The notes below the pieces were generated by a model. That model saw nothing but the letters and a program-made list of their open reading frames with translations. It searched no databases and had not been told where the DNA came from. From Gordionus sp. m RMFG-2023 (lineage: Eukaryota; Nematomorpha; Gordioida; Chordodea; Parachordodidae), in assembly GCF_954871325.1 (NCBI RefSeq), contig NC_088775.1:81569561-81633560 (forward strand): a stretch of 64,000 nt of DNA, given 5' to 3'. A program made the position numbers and the translations under genes. Below are positions 46,340 through 57,712 of the stretch, one piece after another (positions within the stretch are counted from its first letter, which is position 1; each line of letters begins with the position of its first letter).

Positions 46340-46618
46340 TTAAAAAGTCGAGTTCACCCAAATCTGACTCAGAGTCTGAGTCGTTAGTCGACTCACTGAA
46401 GTCGTGAACTCGAGTTGAGAACTCAAGTCGTGAACTCGAGTTGAGAACCCAAGTCGACTCAAGTCGTGAACTCAAGTCGTGACTCAAGTCATGAACTCAA
46501 GTCGACTCGAATCGTGAACTCCAGTCAACTCGAGCCATGAACTCAAGTTGACTTGAGTCGAGAACATGAGTTTTCCACTTGAGTCGGGAACTTAAGTCGA
46601 CTAGAGGACGAATATTTG
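46340..46618. repeat. Minisatellite of GACTCAAGTCGTGAACTC-type units
   Basis: Degenerate ~18-27-bp units of CTCGAGTT, AAGTCGACT and CGTGAACTC alternate over about 280 bp. Several words are self-complementary, so both strands look alike. It directly abuts the left end of the MULE. Confidence 0.8.
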
Positions 46619-46629
46619 GAATAGGTATT

Positions 46630-47815
46630 GTATAATATTATTTTTGTTACAATTAATTTGTGGTTTTCATGCAAAAATTTTAAGCAAAATTTGAATTGAT
46701 AAGAATTTAAAATCTTCTTTTTTAATTAATTTTTTTGTGAAATATTAACCTTTTAGTTAAAATCCTTTATAGGTTCATTTTTATCATTTTTGTAAAATTA
46801 TCTATTTTTTTTTTAGTTTATTAAAAGAACTAGTTTAAATAATTTATAAATATTTATATTAAATTTTTATGTTATTTTACATGATCGTCTTATAATATTT
46901 TAATGTGACAATTGTCATGTTATTTTTTAACATTTTTGAAATTTTTGGTGCAAAAGGGTAAAAATATAATTTATATTATAAATATGTTAAATTATAAATT
47001 CAATGATGATGTTCCTTTGTAAAAATGACAAATATCATAATCTGTATTTTAAAACATATTAGTTTATTTTTGACGCTAATGGGTAAAAATATAGACTGAA
47101 AAATGTTAAATTAAAATTTCAGTGGAGATGTACCATAGATATTGTCATAATCATTATTTTTGAACTTTTTTGAATTTTTTTAAAGTAAATCGGTAAAAAT
47201 ATATATTGTAAAAATGTTAAATTAAAATTTCAATGAAGATATACCATAGAAAGTGACAATTGTCATAATCGTTATTTTTGAACTTTTTTGAATTTTTTTG
47301 AAGCAAATGGGTAAAAATATATATTGTAAATATGTTAAATTAAAATTTCAGTGAAGATGTACCATAGAAAAGTGACAATTGTCATAATTGTTATCTTTTA
47401 ACCTTTTTGAATTTTTTTAAAACAAATAGGTGAAAACATATATTGTAAAGATGTTAAAATAAAATTTCAGTGAAGATGTACCATAGAAAAGTGACAATTG
47501 TCATAATCGTTATTTGTGAACTTTTTTGAATCTTTTCAAAGCAAATAGGTAAAATATTTATTGCAAACATGTTAAGTTAAAATTTCAGTAAAGATGTACC
47601 ATAGAAAAGTGACATTTGTCATAATATTATTTTTCAACTTTTTGAATTTTTTAAAAGAAAACTGGTAAATATATATTGTAAACATGTTAAATTAAAATTT
47701 TAGTGAAGATACCACAGAAAAGTGACAATTGTCATAATCGTTATTTTTGAACTTTTTTGTTAAAACGAGGTGACCTTTAGCCTACGCCCGTTTATCTTAT
47801 TAGGCGAGGAGGAGA
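46630..47815. repeat. Left inverted arm of the MULE with ~118-bp tandem repeats
   Basis: Seven to eight units of roughly 105-120 bp, each with TGACAATTGTCATAAT and ATGTACCATAG, in reverse orientation to the right arm. The inner border reads TTTAGCCTACGCCCGTTTAT, mirrored by AGCCCACGCC in the right arm. Confidence 0.88.
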
Positions 47816-48864
47816 GCACACTTTTTAATTACATAACCATTTAAATTTGAAAGTAAGAAGATTGATTTGTAAATCTACACGTATAAATAAATTTCTTGAT
47901 TTGAAAACTATTTAAATAAAAAAAAAGATTAAGTTTTGTTAATTGGTTAGTTGTGTAACCCCCAGACCCATTGTTTTGGTCTAAAAATTGACTAAACCAG
48001 CTCTGATCATGAGCCTCTGAAAAAGACCCGGGGTTCACACACTTAATCGCCACGCCTAAAAAATGTGAACATGTATTTTCTTTAAAAAATATTACAAAAT
48101 GATACTGAATTTGTTATTGTTTATATAAAGTATTTAAGAATAAATGGGGGGGGGGGGGTAGTTAACTAAACCTTTTTTCGCAAAATCGATTTTCATAATT
48201 CTTCCTCAAAAAAATTTTTCTCGCAATTGATCAGACGTACCATGTTTTCTTTAAAAGTCAAAACAAATCTTTTCTTCTTTTAATAATTTTTTTCAAAAAG
48301 GCAAAGACATAGCCATTTATGGCACATTTTCCCTATAATGTCAATATTATTTTTAATTTCATATAATAAAATATGGAATCCCGGAAAAAAACCCAGAAAA
48401 AAAACCTCGGAATAAAAACCTCCCGTAAAAAACCCCGAAATTTTTTTCCGATACTTAGGACCTAATAATAATATTTTTATTTGGATTTAATAAATTAAAG
48501 GCAAATTAGTATTTTAGAAAAAATTATTATAGAAATATAATTTAATAATAAATTTTTTAGGCCCCAATTCATTACTTAAAGATTACTCATATACCCTCCA
48601 TAAAAAATGCTGATGTTCAAATTGGTATTGGGACAAAAATTACCCCAGTAAAATAACCCATGTATTACTAATTTTCGTAAAAATTATTTGCTATAGTAAT
48701 AAATACAATATCCATCCTTAATTACTATATTAAATAGACTAAAAATTTGCAATAAGATCTGTTTATTTTATTGAAAAATCATTATATATATACAAATTTA
48801 ATAATTTAGAATAATAATTATATCGGTTGACATCAAATAAAGGTAAAAATCGCCCTTATAAAAT
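47816..48864. other. Inner MULE sequence, no gene seen
   Basis: AT-rich. It contains a run of 13 G near 48147-48159 and a cluster of CCGGAAAA/CCCGTAAAA words near 48376-48450. The short open frame at 47841-48053 (minus) has no recognisable family. Confidence 0.4.
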
Positions 48865-49466
48865 CTAATCTAGAAGGCTTTGCACCCTATCACGGCATTC
48901 CTCGCAAAGTTTCTTTAACCGAATCTGGGTATTATAACTCTGCGATTTTGTTTTGGTGTCCAACTACCTACACACCATCGTTCAAGTTTGGTTTCATCGG
49001 CAGCAACCTCGCATTTCATTTTATTAATCAATACCCAAATTGATGGGCGTTTATTCCCAACAAGATTTGAAAAATGATGATCCCAACCTTCGCATTGATT
49101 ATTTGTGGGTTCTTTATCAGATAGGGTGCTCTCATTCACGTTCCAAGTTTCAGGAGGAAATCGAGGCCCAATTCGACGTGTCTGGGATTGGGAATTGCTT
49201 CTTGTGACCTCCCTTGACTCCATTGATGTAATTTTTATCGAAATATTCAAGAATATCTTTACCATTGGTCGGAGTAACGATCTCAGGAATGCCATTGCAT
49301 TGCCCATATCACATAAAGGAACAAATGCTAAGCCGCCCCTCATGCCACAAAAGAAGCTTAGGGCTTCATCGGTTGTGTATTGGCTTTCCAGACATAGCTT
49401 TTGTAGTTTTCTATGGGTACTTTGACACAAATGGTAAATCATCCTCTGATTATAATATGATCCCAT
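48865..49466 (-). pseudogene. MULE transposase, C-terminal remnant
   Basis: Contains GLAFVPLCDMGNAMAFLR, then PRFPPETWNVNESTLSDKEP and TNNQCEGWDHHFSNLVGN, followed by KRPSIWVLINKM. This matches the MULE/FLYWCH-associated transposase block (PPLFPIEMWN, RTNNAVEGWH, HPTIWKF). Frame is lost around 49180-49290, where EYFDKNYINGVKGG is found in another frame, and again near 48960 before LKKLCEECRDRVQSLLD. Not functional. Confidence 0.88.
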
Positions 49467-50578
49467 AATTGAAAAAACAAATATAATTAATTTAACATAT
49501 TAATGATCATACCAATGACAGTTTTAACCTCGCTCATAGCAAATTTTTCGAAATCCATGTATATATATAATGGATCAGGAAATAAATCCCTTTCTTGACA
49601 TTTAGATAATATTATTTAGAATATTTTTTCGTAAGATTTTGTGTTTTTGGGGGGGGGGGGGTACTGATATATAATTGCAGAAAATTTTTTGGGGACATAA
49701 AATTTCCACCCATATCAATATAATATGCCATGAGCACTCACTTATAAATTTATTTATCAAAATTAATTATTGCTCTAAAAAAATTAAATGAAAATTGAGA
49801 AAAGATCCGAAAAATAAAGATTAAAATAGAAATTAAATGACCAATCCCTCCCCTGTCTCTCTCTCCCATTGTTATTTAAAATTTGTAACAATAGCAAGAT
49901 TTTTTGGTTCTTTAAATTATTTCAATTTAAAATGTATTATATATTTATTCTTAAATTTCAATGATTATAGCGCCTCGATGGCACCAGTAAGTTTTTTTTT
50001 ATAAAAAAATATTCGATTAAAATTATGATCAAACTATTTATGATAATATAAAAAATTTTTTATTATTTACTCATATTATTTGTTATTATAATGCAAAATG
50101 TATCCAAATTTTTTGTGTTAAAAAAATTTTAAATAACAATATTTATTAATTTTTTAAATGTTTTTTCTTTTATATGTATTACATGATTTTTAAATAAAAG
50201 AATTAAGATAATATATAATTTTTATGTTGATAAATCTCATTTTGAACCTTTGCGCAAATAAACAAGAATATCTTTTAGTTCAATCTCCACTAAAAGTTCT
50301 CATAAAACTAACATTGAAAACGATCCCCTAATTTTTCTTCGTCTATATTATTTCTCAGCCTATTTTTAATAATTTACTAAATTTTCTCTCGCAATTAACT
50401 TAAGTAAATGATAAAGAAATGTATTCATATGAGAAAAATAAATTAGTGTATGCACTTGTGTGCATATTGTATCTTTTAAGAATTTCATATAGGCATATTA
50501 AACAATTGTTACATTTATTATCACAATTCACATTCTGAGTTATTATCTTATTCTATTTTTTCATTAGACTCCTCACCT

Positions 50579-51637
50579 CATAGGCGTAGCCAGGATTTTC
50601 ATAAGGGGGGGGGGGAAATTAAAAAAAGCCTGGAACAAATATGAAATATATTTTTATTATTTTATATAAAATAAAAATATAATAAATTACTTGTATTGTA
50701 TATACCTTAATATAAAAGCATGGTAATAATTTATTCCAAACAATTATAAGAAATTTATTTATAAAAAGTAAGTAGACATATAGTTGATTTTACTCTATTA
50801 TATAGAATTAGTTATAAAATAATAGGTAAAATTCCACTTTTACAGACATATTTGACAGTTAGAGAATATTTTATAGTTAATAATTTAACAAATTTTACTA
50901 ATCAATGCTCTTGATATTAAATAATTATTAATGCCATCTATTTATTTCTAATAATAAATGATATTAAAAATTAATTTTGATATTATTTATCCCAAAATGT
51001 CTTTAAAAGATATTTTCTTATGTCCTTATCAATATTTTATAGTTTTCTGTAAAATATATATTTCGCTATATTAGTAAAAATTACTTGATTGCCATATGAT
51101 ATTTAATAAAATTAGATATACTAATCTACCACATATAATATTCCACTGTTTGTATTGTGCTTTAATATTTTTTTAATTTATGATTTAATTTTATCAATAG
51201 TTTTATAATTATATTTTACTTTTATTAAGATAAATAAATTAAAATTACTCACTTTATAAAAAAATATATTATATTATTTAGTAATTTTATGGATCTATTA
51301 TTAATAATTATAATACATTTCACTTCTGTCTTAAGACTTATCTTTGGCTTATATTCCATTTATTAAAAAACATTTTTGGTTCATTTTATATATTTATAAA
51401 TTTATTTTCCCAAAAATCTATAAATTATGATGAATAGTTTTATAAAAAAATAACAAATTTTACATTCTTTCTTTTAAATTATTATTTAAGATATATGCAT
51501 ACTTTTTGAGGGTCAGGGAGTGGGGGGAGGACTAAGGGGGATATTTTTTATTAGCTAAAAATGATATTTACAAAAAGTGATAAATTTCTGAAGGGGGGGG
51601 AATGTCCCCTTGTCCCCCCCTCCTGGATACGCCTATG
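50579..51637. mobile_element. Intact non-autonomous hAT element with poly-G ends
   Basis: 1059 bp with TIRs CATAGGCGTAGCCAGGA and (inward) CATAGGCGTATCCAGGA, each followed by a run of G (left) or C/G blocks (right). It is flanked by the exact 8-bp duplication CCTCACCT (50571-50578 and 51638-51645). The interior is AT-rich and non-coding. It is inserted inside the MULE. Confidence 0.94.
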
Positions 51638-51659
51638 CCTCACCTGCTCATACGATATC

Positions 51660-51930
51660 ATCGTCAGTTTCATTTAATTTTGCTATTAAATCTTTGAATT
51701 CACAGGCAAATGAACACAATTCGTTAGGTTATTTAACATTCAATATATTTGTTGTGTAGCTTTTTCCAAGGCCTTTTCAGAAATACCTTTACTATTATTT
51801 TTATCAAAATGCCTAGGATAATATTGCACATTAAAAATAAACTCTCTTTTTGCAGAAAACCGTTCTGATGCTTATAATTTGACCAATTCTGAACGAAATA
51901 CTTCGACCCTATAATTTCAAATCAAATCCA
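51660..51930 (-). other. Coding-like fragment of unknown origin inside the MULE
   Basis: On the minus strand a short frame reads KREFIFNVQYYPRHFDKNNS, then KGISEKALEKATQQIY before a stop. The amino-acid composition looks protein-like. I do not recognise a family. It could be a second MULE gene or captured host exon. Confidence 0.3.
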
Positions 51931-53232
51931 ACAAGTTTTTTTTTTATCTCATTAATTTTTCCGACGATAAGATCCACAACAGTTATCGATAATCTGGTAT
52001 TTAAAAAAAAGTTATGAAGAATATATTTTTTTAATGTTTACCTAATAAATTTTAAATAACAAATAAAAGTTATTTATTAGCGAGCCCATTATTAAAATTT
52101 TTCAAAGGTCCGTTAGCACTTTTAAAATTATTTAGCTAGCCAGCCCAATTTGATAGAAAGGCGTGGGCTAAAAACCAGATCATTTGGGCAAAAAAATTCA
52201 AAAATATTTTAAATAACGATTAACTGAAATTTTAATTTAACATGTTTACAATATATAATTTACAAGTTTGCTTTAAAAATTTTCAAAAAGGTTCACAAAT
52301 AATGATTATGACAATTGACACTTTTTTATGGTACATCTTCACTGGAATTTTAATATAAAATGTTTATAATATATATTTTTACTTATTTTCTTTGAAAAAA
52401 TTCAAAAAAGTTCCAAATAATGATTATAACAATTGTCACTTTTCTATGGTGCATTTTCACTGAAATTTTAATTTAACATTTTTACAATATATATTTTTAC
52501 CGATTTACTTTAAAAAAATTCAAAAAAGTTCAAAAATAATTATTATGACAATTGTCACTTTCTATGGTACATCTTTACTGAAATTTTAATTTAACATGTT
52601 TACAATATATATTTTTACCCATTTGCTTCAAAAAAATTCAAAAAATTTCAAAAATAACGATTATGACAATTGTCACTTTTCTGTAGTATCTTCACTAAAA
52701 TTTTAATTTAACATGTTTACAATATATATTTTACCCATTTGCTTCAAAAAAATTGAAAAAAGTTAAAAAAAATTACGTTTATGACAATTGTCACTCTTCT
52801 ATGGTACATCTTCACTGAAATTTTATTTTAACATCTTTACAATATATATTTTTACCTATTTACTTTAAAAAAATTCAAAAAATTTAAAAAATAACAATTA
52901 TGACAATTGTCACATATCTATTGCGTTAAAAAATTTCAAAAAACTTTAGAAATAACGATTATGACAATTGTCACTTATCTATGATACATCTACATCGAAT
53001 TTTTAATTAAACGTATTTACAATCTAAATTTTTACCTATATGCGTCAAAAAATTTCAAAAAACTTTAGAAATAACGATTGTGACAATTGTCACTTATCTA
53101 TGATACATCTTCATCGAATTTTTAATTAAAAGAATTTACCATCTATATTTTTATCTATGTGCGTCAAAAAAATTTCAAATTATTTTAGAAATAACGATTA
53201 TGACAATTGTCACTTATCTAGGGTACATCTTC

Positions 53233-53634
53233 GGTTAATGATGCTTACTACCAAGTGAATGTATGGAAATATTCTAAATACCAACCTAATTTGCTAAATA
53301 CCGACCAAAATTTATTAAAATGTAATAAGATCATTATTATTTAATATATTAATACGGAATCACGTGGTCGAGTCCGGCCTCCTATATATTATTCCCCCAA
53401 GGATGCAACCACCAAGTTAGAATAAGAAAAAAAACATGATCATTCCCGGGGTTCGAACCAAGGACCATGGGATAAGTAAACCAAGCTCTTGCCTACTAGG
53501 CCATAGAGGCTTTCCAAAAATCACGATTTTTCAAATATATATTATAAATATATTTGGTAGTGCCTATCCAAATGAAAAATGATCAAAATTCAAATTTGAT
53601 AGATGGTACCTTAAGGTACCAAGCATCATTAACC
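53233..53634. mobile_element. MITE with 9-bp target duplication and internal tRNA-like sequence
   Basis: 402 bp with TIRs GGTTAATGATGCTT, ACC-bordered on both sides. It is flanked by the exact 9-bp duplication TACATCTTC (53224-53232 and 53635-53643), which points to the Mutator superfamily. A truncated copy (about 62021-62124) keeps the same terminus GGTTAATGATGCTT. Confidence 0.93.
53440..53510 (-). other. tRNA-like sequence with pol III A and B boxes
   Basis: On the minus strand: GCCTCTATGGCCTAGTAGGC (A box TGGCCTAGTAGG at 53492-53503) and, 33 bp further, the B box GGTTCGAACC (53450-53459). A T-run (TTTTTTTT) follows about 20 bp later. The 3' half of the acceptor stem does not pair with GCCTCTA and the anticodon stem is weak, so it is a tRNA-derived or SINE-like unit rather than a working tRNA gene. 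Confidence 0.75.
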
Positions 53635-54142
53635 TACATCTTCATCGAATTTATTTACAATCGATATTTTTACCTATTTGCGTCAAAAAATTTCAAAAAA
53701 CTTTAGTAATAACGATATGACAATTGACACTTATCAAGGGTACATCTTTACTGAAATTTTAATTTAACATATTTACACTATATATTTTTACCTATTTCCG
53801 TCAAAAAATTCAAAAAACTTTAAAAATAACGATTATGACAATTGTCACATATCTATGGTACAACTTCACTAAATTTTTACTTAAACGTATTTACAATCTA
53901 TATTTTTATCTATATGCGTCAAAAAATTTCAAAAAACTTTAAAAATAACGATTATGACAATTGTCACTTATCTAGGGTACATCTTCACTGAAATTTTAAT
54001 TTAACATATTTACAATTTATGTTTTTACCCATTAGCGTCAAAAATAAACTAATATGTTTAAAAATATAGATTATGATAATTGTCATTTTTAGAAAGGAAC
54101 ATTACCATTAAATTTATAATTTAACATCTTTATAATATAAAT

Positions 54143-55805
54143 GATTAAGGATATCATTTATTTTCTCTTATTATATCCTTTATTTTCAATTTTCAAATAA
54201 TAAATAATATAAAGTATTAAAAAAAACGAAAATATAATATTTTATGTTTTAATATATTTAAAAATGTTTGAAAAATATATAATAATACTATTAAAAAAAA
54301 GAACGGAGATGGTGTGACGCAGGGAAACAAAAATGAAAAAGGGACGTAAGTGTTGTCTAGGATAGCTCTTTGGCTAGAAGACTACCATTGAAACTGATAT
54401 AATTAGCTTTGAGAATCGCTATGGATAATCGTTGACGAAGAAAAAAACCCTCTCGAGGTTCTTCTGAGAGTTTGCTGATTTGTGATCCTAAGTTTTTGAA
54501 AAATGATAAGGCGAGTTTGCCGAAGGTGCCAAGAGTGGTTGATATGATTGGGATGAAGCAATGATCGTTCATTGTGTATTTAGAAGTTTTAATGGTCAAG
54601 GATGTTGATGGCGTGGTTGGATGGGGCCAAGGGATCAATACAGGAATAGTCCCATACCAAAAGTTGGCCTCTCTTCCATAGGATTTGAGAGATCCCGTCA
54701 GGACGTTTACAGTCAGATCTAAAAAGACCCCGTGGTTCTAGAGTGGAAGGAATTTGGGCGGATTTCAGTGCATGTTGGATGATTGTATTACATTGCTTGT
54801 GTCTGATGAATCGTCCATTGCAGGAGCGACAATGTAAACTATGTCTACCCTTCGAGTCAACTGGCGAGTTGCACCCTGAGCAGATGTGAGGGTGAGTGAT
54901 GGAACAATTTAGACGAATGCCGATGGCGTGGGTAAATTCATTGTTGGATAGTTGAAGCTGAAGATTGGCAGATGGGATGGCCTCAAGAAACTCATGTCCC
55001 GTACCATTGAGCAGGGAAGAGAATAGGGTGCGGTCGGTAGATTGCATGCTAGATAAGAGAGTTTCAACGCAGTGAGCTACTGGTGCATCCCAGTCTTTCT
55101 GTCTATGGGTTGTGGGGGGATGAGAATCAGCATTGATCCTTGTTTTCCAAATATCCATAGCCACGATTAAGGAAAGGTCTTCTTTAGAATTATGGGCGGT
55201 GGTTATTGGCTTTGTCAAAAGACTACTCGATATGAAAGTAGTTATTGCTAAGTCATGTGGAGATCTGATGCCGAGACCACCAAATTTGGTTGGAAGAGTT
55301 GCTTGGGCCCAGGCGGTTGAATCTGATATTTACTATTTTAGTCCTTTATTCCTTTTTCGTAAGTTTGGAGAGGAATGGGATATTTAAAAATTGGTGTTGA
55401 CCGAAGTGCGTAAAGAATCCTTGGTATAAAAAAGAAATTTATTAGCAAAAAAAAGGACTTGTGTGATGGAAGAAGTGTAAAGATGTCCTCCAGTTTAAGG
55501 AGTATGTCAAGTGTGGAATGAAGAAAGGTGCATATTGCCTCGTGTCCTCCTACAGGCGATCCTAGATGTGTTAATTCAACGCTTGATGTGAATTTGAAAT
55601 CGTGAGTGTTGGGAGCATTATATTTTTTATTTTTGGAAGGCAATTAATAATTCCTCTATCTGCTGAAACTTATCAGCAATATAAGATTTGCAATCTAATT
55701 TTTAAATAGTTTAAAATTTTTAAAGGGGGTATATCATTAAAATAATTTTCTGGCATCCCCCTCCTTTAAGGCCTGGCGTAATTGCCTTCCAAAAATTAAA
55801 AATAT
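54143..55805 (-). mobile_element. 5'-truncated LINE with restriction-like endonuclease (R2-type)
   Basis: Inserted in the right arm of the MULE, whose sequence resumes at about 55806. It carries the end of the RT and the complete C-terminal zinc finger and endonuclease region. The insertion point is inferred by aligning the right arm with the left arm. Confidence 0.82.
54357..55643 (-). pseudogene. R2-type LINE ORF, C-terminal part
   Basis: Segments in order: the RT thumb (FTSSVELTHLGSPVGGHEA, FIPRILYALRSTPIFKYP), LPTKFGGLGIRSPHDLA, a zinc finger CSGCNSPVDSKGRHSLHC, then KRPDGISQILWKRGQLLVWD, which fits the RPD...WD core of a restriction-like nuclease, and finally FFLRQRLSIAI. A frameshift lies near 54600 (after AINILDH) and another near 55340. 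The zinc finger and RPD/WD order matches R2-like elements rather than APE LINEs. Clade within that group is not resolved. Confidence 0.85.
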
Positions 55806-56140
55806 GAATTTAATTATATTTTTATCCTTTTCTGTCAAGACGATCATGTAAAATAACTTATAAAAGTTTAATATAAATATTTAAAAATAAATTATTTAAA
55901 CTAGTTCTTATATACTAAAAAAATAGATAATTTTACAAAAATGATAAAAATAAACCTATAAATAAAAGATTTCAACTAAAAATGTTTATTTAAATAAAAT
56001 TTACAAAAGAATTAAAAAAGTTTGTTAACAAAAAAGAAAAAATCATTTAAAATTCAAATCAAATCAAATTTTGCTTAAAATTTGGGCGTGAAAATCACTA
56101 ATTAATTGTAACAAAAATGATATTACTTAACTTACATTGC
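55806..56140. repeat. Outer part of the right MULE arm
   Basis: Reverse complement of about 46630-46960 with many small changes; ends near AATTGTAACAAAAATGATAT. The boundary to unrelated DNA is not sharp. Confidence 0.8.
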
Positions 56141-56462
56141 AGCTTATCATTTTTTTATTAAAAGATATCAAATAAATATTAATTTTCATAATATATTATA
56201 AAATAAAAAATATTAAATTATATCATTTAAAATATAATAAATATTTAAATATCAAACTAGGACATGTTTTTCGAATAAATATTTAAAATTATTTTAAAAT
56301 ATAAGATTAATCAATTAATGTCTCTCAAAATGATTATTTATATTTTAAAAATGTTAAAATTCTAAAAAAAAAAATGCGGGAGAAATTAAAAAATTGCGGT
56401 AGATTTTTGCGGGAGATTTCCAATTGCGGTAGTTTTGCGGGAAAAAGATGTCTGCATTTAAA

Positions 56463-57413
56463 CTAAAAAATTAGGCTATCATCAAAAAATAAAATTTGTC
56501 TAGTTGGGGACTTATCAAGACTATCATGTTTTTCTGAACATTTGTTTTGTATTTGTTGATTATTAATGGTAGATATATCAATATTTAAACAATTATAAGG
56601 TGGAAATAAAGCAGGGTATGTTATCTAAAATAAAAACAAATAAAAATTTTTTAAAAAAATGAATGCGTTAAACATGCAGAGGAGTCAATATTAGGTTTTC
56701 CTTAGAAATAGTGGGAATATCATCAGAAGCTAAAATGGATGTATTCTAAAATATAATAAAATATAAGAACATTTATGCCTTTTTAGTATATATATATATA
56801 CACTAACTTTATTATGTGTTGTTAGTATATTTTGCTGGGATTAATCCCTATAGCTATTCTTTTTGTTGATTGACCTGCCATCTTTTTCTTTCATTAATGA
56901 CGGATAAATCACCATCTGTACAATCATTAAGTGAGGTTAAGACAGGGTTTGTTATTTAAAATAAAAACAAAAGAATAATTAAAAAAATATAAATGCATTG
57001 AACCTGAAGAGGAGTCCATATAAGATTCAACTCCCTAGAAATAGTGGGAACATCATCTGAAGCTAAAATAAGATGTAAAGAGTATAAAAAAACATTTATG
57101 CATTTTTAATATATATATATAGCTAACTTTATTTTGCTGTTAGTAGATTTTGTAGGGCCTCACTATCCCTGGAGCGTTTCTTTTTTTGATTGACCTGCCC
57201 TCTTTTTATTTTAAGATTTTGTAGGGCCTCACTATCCCTGGAGCGTTTCTTTTTTTGATTGACCTGCCATCTTTTTATTTTATTAATGACGGATAAATCA
57301 CCACCTGTATCATTAAGTGAGGTTAGGACATGGCTTGTTATCTAAAATATAAACAAAAGAATAATTAAAAAACATATTAATGTATTAAACCTGAAGAGGA
57401 GTATAAAATAATA
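56463..57413 (-). pseudogene. Three tandem copies of a two-exon gene end
   Basis: Each ~330-390-bp unit has a small exon a (ASDDVPTISRELNLIWTPLQ, AG|CTTC to a GT donor) and an exon b (VLTSLNDTGGDLSVINKIKR and on, to a stop). Exon a lies at 57004-57062 and 56674-56729, and as a stub at 57392-57413 cut by the next element. Exon b lies at 57129-57341, about 56854-56955 and 56463-56624. The first exon b carries an in-frame 23-codon duplication (KIKRWQVNQKKKRSRDSEAL repeated). Later copies have diverged; one lacks the AG acceptor. No protein family is recognised. Confidence 0.6.
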
Positions 57414-57712
57414 ATAATTTGTAATATTTAGTAAATAATGTAATACTTTGACAATTGGTTTTAATATGGCCTCCTACAGTTGCACTAATTTTGAAAAAAA
57501 TCATGTGAATTGGTAATAAGGGAAACTGAGAAAACCTGAACAAAGCGCTTATTAGAGATCATTACAAAATAAGATTTGCATAGAAAACTTAAGTTATAGG
57601 ATCATCTGTTTGTATAAAATAAATAAATAAAATCAACAATAGTAAATAATGTATTACTTTTTGGTTTTAATATGGACTCCTACAGTTGCATAGAAAATTC
57701 AAGTTATAGTGT

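Larger units (their letters stand above)
52130..54142. repeat. Right inverted arm of the MULE, inner tandem array
   Basis: About thirteen ~118-bp units with ATTATGACAATTGTCACTT, then TATGGTACATCTTCACTG and TTTTTACCCATTTGC. It mirrors the left arm but has nearly twice as many units. It is interrupted by the MITE at 53233-53634. Confidence 0.9.
46630..56140 (-). mobile_element. Mutator-like element (MULE) with long repeat-built inverted arms
   Basis: The outer left (46630-46960) and outer right (55806-56140) sequences are inverted copies, both containing GTTACAATTAATT and GATCGTCTTGAC/GATCATGTAAAATAAC words. Inside each lies the same tandem repeat in opposite orientation. A decayed MULE transposase lies in the middle on the minus strand. 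Later insertions at 50579-51637, 53233-53634 and about 54143-55805 lengthen it. Without them it would be about 6.4 kb. No target duplication could be fixed, because the exact ends are degraded. Confidence 0.8.

Noticed and set aside
47841-48053. 70-codon minus-strand frame with a GGGTTCACAC-like word, considered as SINE or gene
   Set aside because: A and B boxes are not both present and the peptide matches nothing I know.
49105-49468. Plus-strand open frames over the MULE transposase
   Set aside because: The minus strand carries the transposase motifs; these are shadows.
55133-55387. Plus-strand open frame over the R2-type LINE
   Set aside because: The minus strand reads FGGLGIRSPHDLA and other family motifs, so this is a shadow frame.
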